Shown here: positions 23,690 through 33,337 of the stretch, piece by piece
Position numbering within the stretch: the first letter of the stretch is position 1
Layout: every line of letters starts with the position of its first letter
From: Epiperipatus broadwayi
Taxonomy: Eukaryota > Onychophora > Udeonychophora > Euonychophora > Peripatidae
Length of the DNA: 64,000 nt
Assembly: GCA_028023455.1 (NCBI GenBank)
Contig: JAQFVV010012446.1
Span: 62,001 to 126,000, forward strand
Direction: 5' to 3'
Notes under the pieces: model-generated
Databases searched by the model: none
What the model was told of the DNA's origin: nothing
The model's input: the letters and a program-made list of their open reading frames with translations, nothing else
Made by a program: the position numbers and the translations under genes

Positions 23690-23748
23690 CTTGTGTTTAA
23701 GACCTGTAGAGGTCACTATCTTCGCATTTTCAACCACACATGCTTTAG
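23690..23748 (+). CDS. Candidate plus-strand exon (penultimate) in the host gene's last intron
   Basis: 59 bp between a pyrimidine-rich acceptor ending CGTAAG and a donor AG|GTTTAT. It encodes LVFKTCRGHYLRIFNHTCF plus two bases of a split codon. The two left-over bases (AG) join in frame to the single base that opens the exon at 24279, giving Arg. The same bases also read open on the minus strand, but the minus reading does not match the phase of its neighbours. No earlier exon was located and the product is not recognised. Confidence 0.4.
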
Positions 23749-23884
23749 GTTTATTACCTTAGTAAATATTAGTTACCTAATCAATGTGTGTTAAATAAAT
23801 TTATAATTACAACTTTAAATCATCTTTATTGTAAAATCATTGTCTTTACTCATAAATTGATCGACTTTAAATTGTGTCTTCTTA

Positions 23885-23920
23885 CATAATCTTTTTCTCT
23901 CTCCTTGTTTTCATAAAACA
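23885..23920 (-). repeat. Inverted copy of exon 2 core of the small membrane-protein gene
   Basis: About 34 bases here match the reverse complement of 24965-25000 with two mismatches (shared core TTTTTCTCTCTCCTTGTTTT). On the minus strand the copy starts ATGAAAACAAGGAGAGAG and soon hits a stop. Homology fades quickly on either side, so it is a short inverted duplicate or the remains of an older, larger inverted repeat centred near 24445. Confidence 0.6.
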
Positions 23921-24278
23921 ACTGTGAAAGTTGTCAAACTTAGAATCACAATCTATTATCGTCATCAAAGCTTAAATAGAATTTTGTACTTTTATTTTTA
24001 AATTCAACAAAATAACTCATCTTTTTATACAAATAATTATATAACTTTTATTTTTATAGATTTTATTTTCAATTAATTGATTTAAATAAAAGTTATTTTA
24101 TAATCATTTATTATGTTTAGTCACTACGTAGTGTAATATTATTTGTATTACAATATATTTTTATAGCATCACGTGATTTATTTTTGCTTTAGATTGATTA
24201 CATTGGTGAATTTGACAAAAAATGATATTCATTATTTGTATTCGCTTGAATTATTTTAAAATAATAATATTATTATAG

Positions 24279-24435
24279 AAACAAAGAAAATCATGTTCAA
24301 AGCCGTAGTCAGATGCCACAATCTTTATCAAATATTATTACATCCTTACCATATGCGCATCGACCGTTAAATATTTTGACTCATGTCAATAGAGGTCTAA
24401 AACCAAAAGCAGTTGATCAAAAATTGAACAAGTAA
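24279..24435 (+). CDS. Candidate terminal exon of an unidentified plus-strand gene
   Basis: After an acceptor (TTATTATAG) the exon is open for 51 codons to TAA at 24433-24435. It contains SRSQMPQSLSNIITSLPYAH, then RPLNILTHVNRGLKPKAVDQ. The composition is balanced and unlike chance translation of AT-rich DNA, and the phase fits the exon ending at 23748. It lies entirely inside the last intron of the minus-strand host gene, so if real it is an antisense, tail-to-tail overlap. I recognise no domain. It could alternatively be a fossil exon. Confidence 0.45.
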
Positions 24436-24619
24436 ATATTTTCCAACAAAATAATAACTTTGTTTAATATATATTTTTTAAATAAATAAATGATTGATTA
24501 AATATTTAATATAAAATTTTATATTGAATTTATTATAAATAAGTATGCTATTTATATAATCATGCGAATGCATTCGCCCTTGATATTGAACTTTTAGTCA
24601 ATTTGTTTGGAGCTTGATG

Positions 24620-24632
24620 GTTACCTAGTAAC
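24620..24632 (+). promoter_or_regulatory. RFX-type X-box motif
   Basis: GTTACC-T-AGTAAC fits the X-box consensus RYYRYY N(1-3) RRNRAC at every position. X-boxes bind RFX transcription factors and sit within a few hundred bases upstream of the start codon of ciliary genes in many animals. This one is 190 bp upstream of the ATG at 24822. A 13-base degenerate motif can occur by chance, so its weight comes from its position. Confidence 0.45.
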
Positions 24633-24821
24633 ATCTTTGCCGAATACATTTTTTTTACTTATTTATATGAATTAATACCACACATTCATTTGTTTACATA
24701 TATGAATAAAATCATACATAGTAAATGTAAAAACTTTGGAATAAACTCGATAATAATCAAAATGCCAATATATGAAAATAAATAATAGTAATAGCTAGCT
24801 TATGGGTGTCTGTTATTCAAG

Positions 24822-24880
24822 ATGGTGGATAGTCACAAACTGGTTATAGATATCGTTTGTTTTTATATACTATCATTTTG
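24822..24880 (+). CDS. Small membrane protein, exon 1
   Basis: The ATG stands in a good context (CAAGATGG). The exon encodes MVDSHKLVIDIVCFYILSF plus two bases, and ends at a GTTAGT donor. Residues 7 onward are a continuous hydrophobic stretch completed by exon 2, which reads as a signal-anchor membrane helix. The intron to exon 2 is only 94 bp (24881-24974) and ends TTATTGGGTCAG. The exon has no homologue I can name. It lies on the plus strand inside the last intron of the minus-strand host gene, downstream of the X-box at 24620. Evidence is the start context, the matched phase and the sensible protein topology. Confidence 0.5.
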
Positions 24881-24974
24881 GTTAGTGTAGAATTTATTTT
24901 GTTGATTAGAACGTTGCTTTAAAATTCGATATTTAAGAATCTAAAAGTGTAAATTCCACTAATTATTGGGTCAG

Positions 24975-25092
24975 TTTTTTTATGAAAACAAGGAGAGAGA
25001 AAAAGACATGTGAAAAGTCACGGTTTAAAAATTTACGTCAGTATAAACTGAATCAGCATTATTATAAGGTCAATAAAACAATGACTTTTTAA
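24975..25092 (+). CDS. Small membrane protein, exon 2
   Basis: Begins after CAG at 24974. One base completes the split codon (Cys), and the next codons FFM finish the hydrophobic segment (residues 7-23 of the joined product). A strongly basic stretch follows at once, KTRREKKTCEKSRFKN, and the frame stops at TAA 25090-25092. The predicted product has 58 residues: a short outside N-terminus, one membrane helix, and a basic tail of about 35 residues expected in the cytosol by the positive-inside rule. A possible donor AAG|GTCAAT at 25072 leaves open a longer, further-spliced product. A partial inverted copy of this exon lies at 23885-23920. Confidence 0.5.
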
Positions 25093-25713
25093 TAACAGTT
25101 CACGTTATAAAAATTTATTACAAGTTTTATAATTATTCTATTAATTATTTAATGATGAAGATATTTTAATCAAAACTGTTGATGCGAATTTAGAAAACAA
25201 ATAGAATCATATACATTTTTATAAATTCCCAAGTTATGTTTCTTTTATATAAAAAAAATTGAATAGAATTCTGAATGATAATAATCAACATCATTGAACT
25301 ATGAAACAAATCAATATTTGTTTCTGAAAAGTCACCAGTTTGTTGGATTATATTCCGTTCAGTCTAATGGTGGTCATAGATTTATTTGTGGTTCATATCC
25401 ACAGACAGACAGATTTTTAGAGCTGAAGCTTTTTTAGGATTTCTTTCAAGATTATTATGGACAGATGTATTCAGAAAAAAAAAACAAGTGAATGATGGCT
25501 AACTATATCACTCAACGTTGTGGACATTACTTATACTTAGCATATCAGAAGAGTGTAATAATATTTAGCAACCAGATAGCTTTTTGGGGTTATAGATCCA
25601 AACAAGGGCTTGTAGTCACTGATCTTGGAATGTTATTGTTTAATAAATTAAGTTGTTATATATATATAATTAAATTATTTCTTGGGTTAAACTGTATTAT
25701 TTTCCCGATATTT

Positions 25714-25843
25714 CGACAAACTAGCATCCGCCATTTTCAAGGTAAACTTTTGAAAGAAAATTTGTTAGATCTCAAACAGTAACGTGACTGAGTGCAAGAT
25801 GAAACATAAGTTTATCTTGACAATGGCAGATGCTAGTTCGATT
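25714..25843. repeat. Hairpin, 130 bp
   Basis: ACTAGCATCCGCCATTTTCA at about 25720 pairs with TGGCAGATGCTAGT near 25825; the arms extend over about 30 bases with few mismatches around a ~60-base spacer. It lies next to the decayed end of the Gypsy remnant that follows and may be a separate MITE. Confidence 0.6.
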
Positions 25844-25864
25844 TATCCAGCATATCATGCATTG

Positions 25865-26201
25865 GATAGCATGGTCAGGAGTTTTATGGTCTTATCCCAA
25901 CATTCTCAGTAATGGGCAATGATCTGTATAGATCTCAAATTTTCTACCATATACATATTGATGGAACTTTTTTACTGCAAATATTATGGCCAGCACCTTG
26001 TTGTCCAGCTGACTATAATTTCATTTTGCAGATGTTAAGGTTCTTGAGGCATAGGCACCTATTCCCCCATAACACACGTGAAATTACTGCACCCACTCCA
26101 TGCTCTGAGGCATCTGTTGTAATTAGCACTTCTTGGTCTCCATTATAATGTACCAATACTCTATTGGACACAAGCAGTTCTTTTGCTTCTTGGAAAGCCA
26201 T
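25865..26201 (-). pseudogene. RNase H fragment of the second Gypsy family
   Basis: Contains VLITTDASEHGVGAVISR, the start of the Gypsy RNase H with its first catalytic Asp. After a frame change come AIIFAVKKFHQYVYGRKF and IYTDHCPLL, which carry the later conserved TDH motif. At least one frameshift near 26050 separates the parts. Sequence decays below 25865. Confidence 0.8.
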
Positions 26202-26237
26202 ATCATATTGCTTGTTCCAGTTCCACTGATGTTCTTT

Positions 26238-27083
26238 TCACAATAATTTATATAAAGGTGTCAAGATGTATGACTTTTCCCTTAGGAAGGTTTCAAAAAA
26301 GTTGAGTAGTCCTAAAAAGGCTTGTAATTCCTTGACATTCTTGGGCTTTGTAGCATTCTTGACCACTCTCATCTTCTTTGGATATTTTCCATTTTGGTTT
26401 ATCACATGTCCTAGGAAATTAATTTTGTTTGTGGCCCATATGCATTTAGATGGATTTAGTCTGGCTCCCACTTTGTCCAGCTTGGCACACATATCTAATA
26501 TCCATGTCTTCAATTATCTTTGTGTCTTAGCAGTCACTAAAATATAATCTATGTAGGGTATAACTCCCTCCATGCCATGCACTAAACCATCCATCTTCAC
26601 TTGGAACATGTTTAGGGCCACTGTAATTCCATATGGCAGCTTATTACACTTATACAGTCCCAGGTGTGTACTTAGAAGTTTTTCAGTTCTATCAATCACT
26701 GTTATCTGGTGGAAGGCTAACTTTTAAATTTCAAAAAGAATTCTGCCCTCTGGGGTGATGCTAATACTTCATGAACACTTGGAACTGAGTATGCCCCTTT
26801 ATTTATAAACTTATTCACTGTAATGTGATAATCTCCACAGAGTCAGATGCTCCCATCTGGTTTTAGAGCTGTCACAGTGAGAGTTGGCCCATGTTGACTC
26901 TTCAACTGGTGACAGTACACCTCTATTCACCATATCCTTGACGGTCTCCTCAATTTTTGGTCTTAGTGTGAATAAGACTTTCCATGGTTTACATGATGGC
27001 TGTGCTTCTCCTAGTATTTCAATATCTACGAGGCTTGTTTTTAGCTCTGCTAATCCCTGTTTAAACAGATCTGGGAATTGCAT
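26238..27083 (-). pseudogene. Reverse transcriptase of the second Gypsy family, inactive
   Basis: Three minus-strand pieces make up the domain. 27083-26811 has the N-terminal part (EETVKDMVNRGVLSPVEEST), 26699-26514 the palm (LPYGITVALNMFQVKMDGLV, then PYIDYILV), and 26513-26238 the thumb and connection (NFLGHVINQNGKYPKKM, LQAFLGLLNFF). The catalytic YxDD box reads YIDY, so an essential Asp is lost as well as the frame being broken. It cannot be active. Confidence 0.88.
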
Positions 27084-27350
27084 TAATTTCAGTTTCTAAC
27101 TGTACTCTCTTAATAATTTCCAAGCTGTATACCTAATGGATGGAACCAATTTCTTCCCAACAAAGGGCTAATGTCTCTTCTTAGTATATGTAGTGGTAAT
27201 GCCCTTTCCACAAATGTCAATCTGGTTACCATTTACATCTGTAGCTAGTACTTTTGTACTCTGTAATGTGTACTTCTTTTTTTCTGCCGTTGTTTAACTT
27301 GATCCAGTCTTTATATGACATCAAGGAGAGTCCTGCACCACTATCTACTT

Positions 27351-27580
27351 CCATTTGAGTTTTGCTCCCCACAGCAACATTTAACATAATATGGACCTCT
27401 GCTGTATCTTCAATCTTATTTATATACTTCTTTTTGTCATATCTGCCACCCCACGATTTAAAGTTCCATTTGAGTTTTGCTCCTTACAGCAACATTTAAC
27501 ATAATATGGACCTCTGCTGTATCTTCAATCTTATTTATATACTTCTTTTCGTCATATCTGCCACCCCACAATTTAAAGTT
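27351..27580. repeat. 115-bp tandem duplication inside the protease region
   Basis: Bases 27351-27465 and 27466-27580 are nearly identical (CCATTTGAGTTTTGCTCC at the start of each), differing at only a few positions. The duplication lies in the decayed protease/linker region of the minus-strand Gypsy remnant and arose after the element stopped coding. Confidence 0.9.
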
Positions 27581-27617
27581 CGGGTTTGGCTGGGTTTCAT
27601 GGCTTTTGTCTTTATTT

Positions 27618-28301
27618 TTACAAACTAACTAAATGTCCTTTCATTTTATATAATGTACATTTGTCAGTTTTGTATCTACATACTTTCTTAAGGTGGCCTT
27701 TGTCACTACAACAATAACACCTTATTTTTTCATTTACTGTAATCCTATTAGCTTCTGTTTTGTGCATAGCTATTACATTTTTTTCTATTTTTACTGATGT
27801 CTGAAATTCTGCTGCTTCTTCCCCAAACACTTCACATGCCACACATTTTGTTAGAACCAACTTATAATTTAAGTTTGGTTCACTTAGCAAGGTTTTTTTT
27901 AGATTGTGGTCCAGCATTCCATACAGTAATTGATTCAGTAGCATATACTCTATTTCAGATCCAAATTGACATTGCTTAGCGAGTGCCCTTAATGCTATAT
28001 CATAATCAGTATAGCATTCTCTCGATAATTGCTGTCTCATCCTAAAATGCAGACGAGCTATGCATTTGGATGTTGCTGGCTGGAAATAGATATTTAGCTT
28101 CTCTTTTACTTCTTTATATGCTGTATCTTCCAGGGGTTTTGGCTCACATAACTGTTTTGCAATTTGGAAAATGTCCTTTCCCGCTAATAACAATAGCATT
28201 GCTACTTTTTGTTTGTTCTCATCTACTTCATTTGCCAGTATATAGCATTCTATGTGTTCGACATGATCAAATTTGTGGATATTACTACTCAACATCGCCA
28301 T
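27618..28301 (-). pseudogene. gag: Gag of the second Gypsy family, intact frame
   Basis: The open frame extends to 28334, but the first ATG that fits is at 28301 (MAMLSSNIHKFDHVEH). The protein of about 227 residues has the helical capsid pattern of the family (ANEVDENKQKVAMLLLLAGK) and a CCHC knuckle near its end: CYCCSDKGHLKKVC, CX2CX4HX4C. A second knuckle follows but has lost a Cys (CTLYKMKGHLVSLC). The frame survived although pol behind it is broken. It binds RNA and builds the particle in live relatives; here it has no working partner. Confidence 0.8.
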
Positions 28302-28659
28302 TTTGTATTCCCATATTTTTACATGGTTACACAATTATTATTTTTTCTAATTTGACCAATTCAGTATCTTTAATGGTTCACTATTTTATTTTATTTTTTT
28401 AATTTTTCACTACTACTTTCCGGACTGCACCTTCTTGTCCTTTAAATATTCACTAATTGGATATTCTAACCATTCAATACGTAGCTATTAAGTGAAGAAA
28501 CAAATAAGCAAAATAATGTTATCTGGATTTATAAAATAAAAGAAAAAACGATTCTATAGTTTAAATTTTTGATAATTAATTAATCAAGTACCTGTCAAAT
28601 ATTGACTATACACACGTATATATGTGAATATTATTTATTTTATAAAATTAAATATGTAT

Positions 28660-29150
28660 TTTTGCGAACCTGGAAATGGTTATGTACTATATGTCCACAT
28701 CCATGAATGCATTAGAAATGCTTATATATGAAATATATCTATGTACATGAATGAATTTAAAATGCTTCTATATATGTATACATACATGAGTATAATAGAA
28801 ATGCTTATATATAAAACACAACATACCTGGATGCATTAGAAATGTTTCTATATAAATTACTTCTATATTTGAATGAAATTGGAAACGTTTAGGTATGTCT
28901 ACATACCTGAATGTGTCTACGTACCCAAGTTGATAAGGGAATTAATTAACATAGGTGTATTATATACTATAGATCTACCTACCTAAATGCTTCTATATAC
29001 TCAAGTTGATTAAGTGAATTAATTGACATGCTTCTATTGATGTTTATATACCATAAATCTACAAATATGAATTAAATAGTTGATATTTTGATATAAATGA
29101 ATGACTTGAATGTACATCCATATATCTGAATCAAGAATTAATATTCTATA
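28660..29150. repeat. Degenerate tandem repeat, about 65-70 bp unit
   Basis: Variants of ATGAATGCATTAGAAATGCT and CTTCTATATA recur at irregular 60-75 bp spacing with flanking TA-rich tracts. Boundaries are soft. Confidence 0.5.
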
Positions 29151-29159
29151 CAGGAGTTA

Positions 29160-29620
29160 TAACTCAAGGATTAACGGATACACCTGATATATATATATAT
29201 ATCACTAATGACTAATAAGTGATTAAACATAAATCAAGCTAGCCTATGAGTGTATATATGCACATAGAAAAATGTGAACCTAAGGTGGGACTGTTTCAAA
29301 TGTGAACTATTAATAAACTTTTGTTGGATTATTAACAATGTACCACCTCATGTGACTATCAATAAACATTTGTTGTTAGTAAATAACTAGATTATTGACC
29401 AACTACCAGCTGAAGTTACAATCAATAGACTTCTGCTGCCAATCAATAAATGGATTAACCAAAATAACTTTGGAGGACTTATTATCCAAATATTGTTATA
29501 TAAATAAATATTGTTTCATAAAATAATCTATCTGTCAGTTTCATTCAACATCACTAGTCATTCATTGCACTTCTTCACAGGAATCTCATGACTCCTGGGC
29601 TATGTTCGGCATAACCAGAT
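29160..29620 (+). repeat. Possible solo LTR or SINE-like fragment
   Basis: Four or more AATAAA-type signals cluster between 29300 and 29520. They are followed by CTGTCAGTTTCATTCAACATC and a TTCACA end at 29574-29579, with a TGGTGCC sequence at 29662 that could be a primer-binding site. These are features of an LTR end, but no second copy or target duplication is visible. Confidence 0.25.
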
Positions 29621-30502
29621 CTGAGTGAGTAAGTAAGATTGTGGTAAGCTGGAACTCTAGTGGTGCCATTTGGGAAACCAAACAAACAAATTTTCTAGAT
29701 GTTTCCAGTCTCTTTAATGCTATATCCTCTGATGAGCAGGAAATATTGTATTAGGGGGGTAAGCTAAACATTGGGTAATGCCAATCTTTATTTTCATCCT
29801 GCAATATACTCATCAGGAGTGGCTCAGTACAGTTATAATATATATATGGCATGAAACACTATATAAGTATGTTGAGCCAAAATGTACAAACAATGTTAAA
29901 ATATACCAGAAACATGTACATTTAATTGTCAATTCAAGGAAATCAGTTTCAATTTATGTCGCTTTCTTCAATCTTATCTTCAGAATACATTTTTGATGAC
30001 TTCAGCTAAAAAAGTCATTTTACATTGACAGTTCGTCAAATACATTTTTTGCAACAGTTGGAAAGATCTTCAATTTGAACGGATATGTAGATGTGCATAT
30101 GTCTTTTATAAAAAATAAAAAAAAATGTAAATGAGTATTCAAAATAAGTAGAAAAGACATTATTTTTTTTTTACATTTTAATTATTATTTTTGCATAGTT
30201 ATAAATAGAGTTGTGGATATACAATTTTTATATGTGTTAAGAGCTATTATCCATATGAACAGCAACTAGATAGTGCATATATAATTAAACTCTTATTCAT
30301 ATACATATGTCTGTAATCACAACTTCACATTCTTAAATTATTTTAAATAGAAGTTAATGTAAAAAATAAAATAAAGTCTAATATTATTATTATATATAAT
30401 AGAAAATCGTATAACATTACAATATAGCCCCAAAACAAAATATACCTTTTCATGTGAAGTAAATTAAAAAGAAAAATAAAAAAAAATTGAAAATGTCTTG
30501 AA

Positions 30503-30800
30503 TATGAGACCATCAATCTCAGGAAGACATTCTTTGGTATTAGAGGAAATAGACTTTTGAAGTGAATTATGGGAAGGCTATTTTGTTTTGCATATGTATA
30601 GTATATGGTGCATGTATTTTGCTGAATTTCATTGAAAATATTTATAGTTAATAGATGAAACCATAGTCATAGAAGAATTTTAGTAAAATTTCATTTTTTG
30701 CTAGTATTGTGATGTTATATGATTTTCTATTTTGCTAGTATTGTGATGTTATATGATTTTCTATTTTATTTATCATTATTTTTATACCAGTAGGCAGTGT
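30503..30800 (+). repeat. Single arm of the palindromic family at 63144-63647
   Basis: The segment follows the right arm of the palindrome near 63430-63650 in order (ATCAATCT..GGAAGACATTCTTT, then TATGGGAAGG, then AGATGAAACCAT). A 34-bp piece (ATTTTGCTAGTATTGTGATG...) is duplicated in tandem near 30690-30760. Confidence 0.65.
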
Positions 30801-30936
30801 TTCATTATATATGTATTCTTTAAGTAAGTTTGTGTATAGATCAACATCATTCATCTACTTGTCAAATCAATGTAGGCTAATGCATAAACAATTCCAGTAA
30901 ATAAATATTATGTATTATAATTACAATTTGACTTAC

Positions 30937-31162
30937 CTTCGAGGGAAATCACCAAATGGATGTATTCTGTTTTGAGTAAATTGTGGGGTGACTGGGGATC
31001 GCCAAGAGGGTCGGTTAAGATTATCAGAAGGTGAGGTGACTGATGATCGCCAAGAAGGTCGAGGTGCATGAAAAGAGCCATAATTATTTAGTTCTTGATC
31101 TAAAGAATGCTGCCCAAAAGATCCAACGTGAGAATGTTTTTTTTTCTGCCATGGCCGAAAAG
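30937..31162 (-). CDS. Host gene exon 4, with a duplicated RPSWRS motif
   Basis: The acceptor TTTTTAAG ends at 31163 and the donor is AG|GTAAGTC at 30936, close to ideal. The exon's two opening bases complete the codon left by exon 3, and it leaves two bases (AG) for exon 5. It encodes FRPWQKKKHSHVGSFGQ, then LNNYGSFHAPRPSWRSSVTS and NRPSWRSPVTPQFTQ. RPSWRSxVT occurs twice about 18 residues apart, an internal repeat. A run of nine A encodes the KKK and keeps the frame only at that length. The segment is basic and disordered, with no known domain. Confidence 0.75.
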
Positions 31163-31387
31163 CTTAAAAAATTAAATTGAAAGTGTTTTTTTATGAATTG
31201 ATTGTTTACAAATGAAAATATAAAACTAAATTATTGGATATCTTTTAAATAAATATTATACACCAATTTTTTAAAAAGTATGCTCTAAAACTTTAAAAGC
31301 ATTACCACATCTCTCATGTATAATTATCTAAAAGTGTATCATTTTTCTATTTAATATTCAATGTTATTTGCTAAGTGCTGAGATCAT

Positions 31388-32025
31388 ATGTAATTAAAGG
31401 AAAAGGATTTCCAACTTTAATATACATGTTGTATTGAGTTTATAATAGCTCAATATTGCTCTCAAACCCAACACAAGATAGACATTTTTGAAAAGATAAA
31501 AGTGACTATCTTATCTTTAAACCTACAACCTAATTGTATAGGCTCAATCTAAAGTATCTAAGTTTGAGAGCATGAAGATATTTTTCTATTTATGTTTAGA
31601 TCCATTATTTTCTTCCACATATTAACATTCATCTAAATCTTCCAATTTAGGTGTCAATATTACAAATTAGTTTCCTTAAATAATTAGTAATATTAACACA
31701 TAGTAAGTCAAATGATTTCACGAATGTTAATATATTAACAAAAGAATGGAGGTAAAAAATAGAAAAATATCTACATACTCACAAACTAAGATGTTTTAGA
31801 TTGGCCTATGTAATTAGAATGTAGTTTAAAGATAAGAGAGTCACTTTTATTCTTTCAAAAGTCTCAATCTTGTGTTTGGGTTTGAGAGTATCATCAGTAC
31901 TCAATATGACATAGTTGAGCTATGGGTTTGAGAGTATCATAAGTACTCAACACAACATAGTTGAGCTATTATAAGATCAGTACAGAACATGGATTAAAGG
32001 TGGAAATCTTTCTCATTAATTACAT
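31388..32025. repeat. Palindromic element, family Y, 638 bp
   Basis: The left arm begins ATGTAATTAAAGGAAAAGGA and the right arm ends with its inverted copy at 32025. Arms of about 240 bp carry the recognisable blocks GTTTGAGAGCATGAAGATAT and CTTATCTTTAAACCTA. Near 31865-31975 a short piece (GGGTTTGAGAGTATCA...) is duplicated. Further copies are at 58903-61249 (interrupted) and 61340-61607 (one arm). Non-coding fold-back MITE. Confidence 0.8.
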
Positions 32026-32343
32026 TTTCCTATTTATAAATAAATGCATAATGATAATAACTTGATTAAAATTTCTGTAAAATATAAAAATGTGAAACTA
32101 TTTTATGTTCCCATCTGAAGAAAAAGAATAAAATTAACAATTTTAAAGAAAAAATAAAAAAGGTGAGAAATATTAATCTAAAAAAGTGACAAAAGTTTTG
32201 TTTAAAAGATTATGATGGTGGTATTTTACTATTAATTATATATTGATTATTTTCATCAGGTAATATTAATTGTTAAATACGTTTTTTTTTAAATCAAACT
32301 ATTTAAACTTTTGAGATTATTAACACAGTATGTAGTGGTGCAT

Positions 32344-33135
32344 TATTCACCTCTCATTAAGAATTGTTGATATAACCAGTGTGGAAATTGATCAAGAGGC
32401 TTTCCCCTCATCTCATCAAGAATTGCTGATATAACAATTGTGGCAAATGATCAAGGAGCTTTCCCTAATCTCATCAGGAATTGCTGTTATAACCAGTGTG
32501 GAAATTAATCGACTTTTTTTCCTCTCATCAGGAATTGCTAATAGAATCAATGTGGGAATTTATTGATGGACCCTTTCTTTTCTCATCAGGAATTGCTGAT
32601 ATAACTAGTGTGGGAATTGGTCAAAGGACTGTTTTCCTTTCATTGAAAATTGTTCTCATTAGAAAATGATGATATAACCAATATCAGAATTGATTGAAGA
32701 AGTTACTGATATATAATGTGTGCCTGTGTGGGAGTTAATCAAGGAACTTTTTTCTTTTCTCATCAAGAATTGCTGTTATAACCAGTGTGTGAATTAATCG
32801 AGGAGCTTTTTCTTCTCTCATCAGAAATTGCTAATATAACAACTTTGGGAATTGATCGAGGGACATTTCCTTCTCTCATCAGGAATTACTGATATATCCA
32901 GTGTGGGAATTAATCAAATGGATTTTTCTCTTCTCATCAGGAATTTCTGTTATAACCCTTATGGGAATTGATAGAGAAACTTTTTCTCCTCTTGTCAAGA
33001 ATTGCTAATATAACCAGTGTGGAAATTGATCCAGGTACTTTTTTTATTATCAGGAATTGAAAATTGGTTGGACTTTTTCTTCTCTTATCAGGAATTGCTG
33101 ATATAATGAGTATGGGAATAGATCAAGGGATTAAG
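32344..33135 (+). repeat. Minisatellite, 55-62 bp unit, about 13 copies
   Basis: The unit is built on CTCATCAGGAATTGCTGATA, then TAACCAGTGTGGGAATTGAT, then a T/C-rich stretch. Starts near 32349, 32411, 32470, 32525 and 32582 show the spacing. Copies differ by 10-25 percent, so the array is old. It lies in an intron of the host gene. Confidence 0.88.
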
Positions 33136-33337
33136 TGGGCTCTCTAATTAATGAGGATAATCTTTTAATACAAATGGTAAAAAGTATAATATATTGACTC
33201 CATTTTTTTCTTTAAAGCAAAATCAGTGAATAATTTTCAAACATTATAAATTATCATATTAATTTGGCATATTGGTTATCTTATGATAATCTGTTTTTGT
33301 ATTTTTTTTCTCTGTCCAATATTTTGGAATTTTTCTT

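Larger units (their letters stand above)
25790..28334 (-). mobile_element. Decayed Gypsy element, second family, minus strand
   Basis: Read on the minus strand, the domains of a Gypsy polyprotein follow in order: gag with one zinc knuckle (28301-27618), protease with DSGAG near 27340, reverse transcriptase (27083-26238) and RNase H (26201 to about 25865). Stops and frame changes break it throughout. Integrase is absent on the left. No LTR pair was found on either side, so both ends are lost. Its Gag is clearly related to the remnant on the other strand at 43245-44343 (shared ECY.L...DEN...AMLLL pattern). It lies in the last intron of the minus-strand host gene. Confidence 0.85.

Noticed and set aside
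23665-23757. Minus-strand exon (contains CVVENAKIVTSTGLKHK)
   Set aside because: Open and protein-like, but its phase does not fit exon 4, whereas the exon at 23514 does; the plus-strand reading of the same bases fits its neighbour.
25492-25782. Plus-strand 96-codon frame downstream of the small membrane-protein gene
   Set aside because: No acceptor in the right phase and no motif; part of the hairpin at 25714 lies within it.
32344-33135. CRISPR-like array of regularly spaced repeats
   Set aside because: Units are contiguous, diverged and lack unique spacers, and the DNA is eukaryotic; it is a minisatellite.
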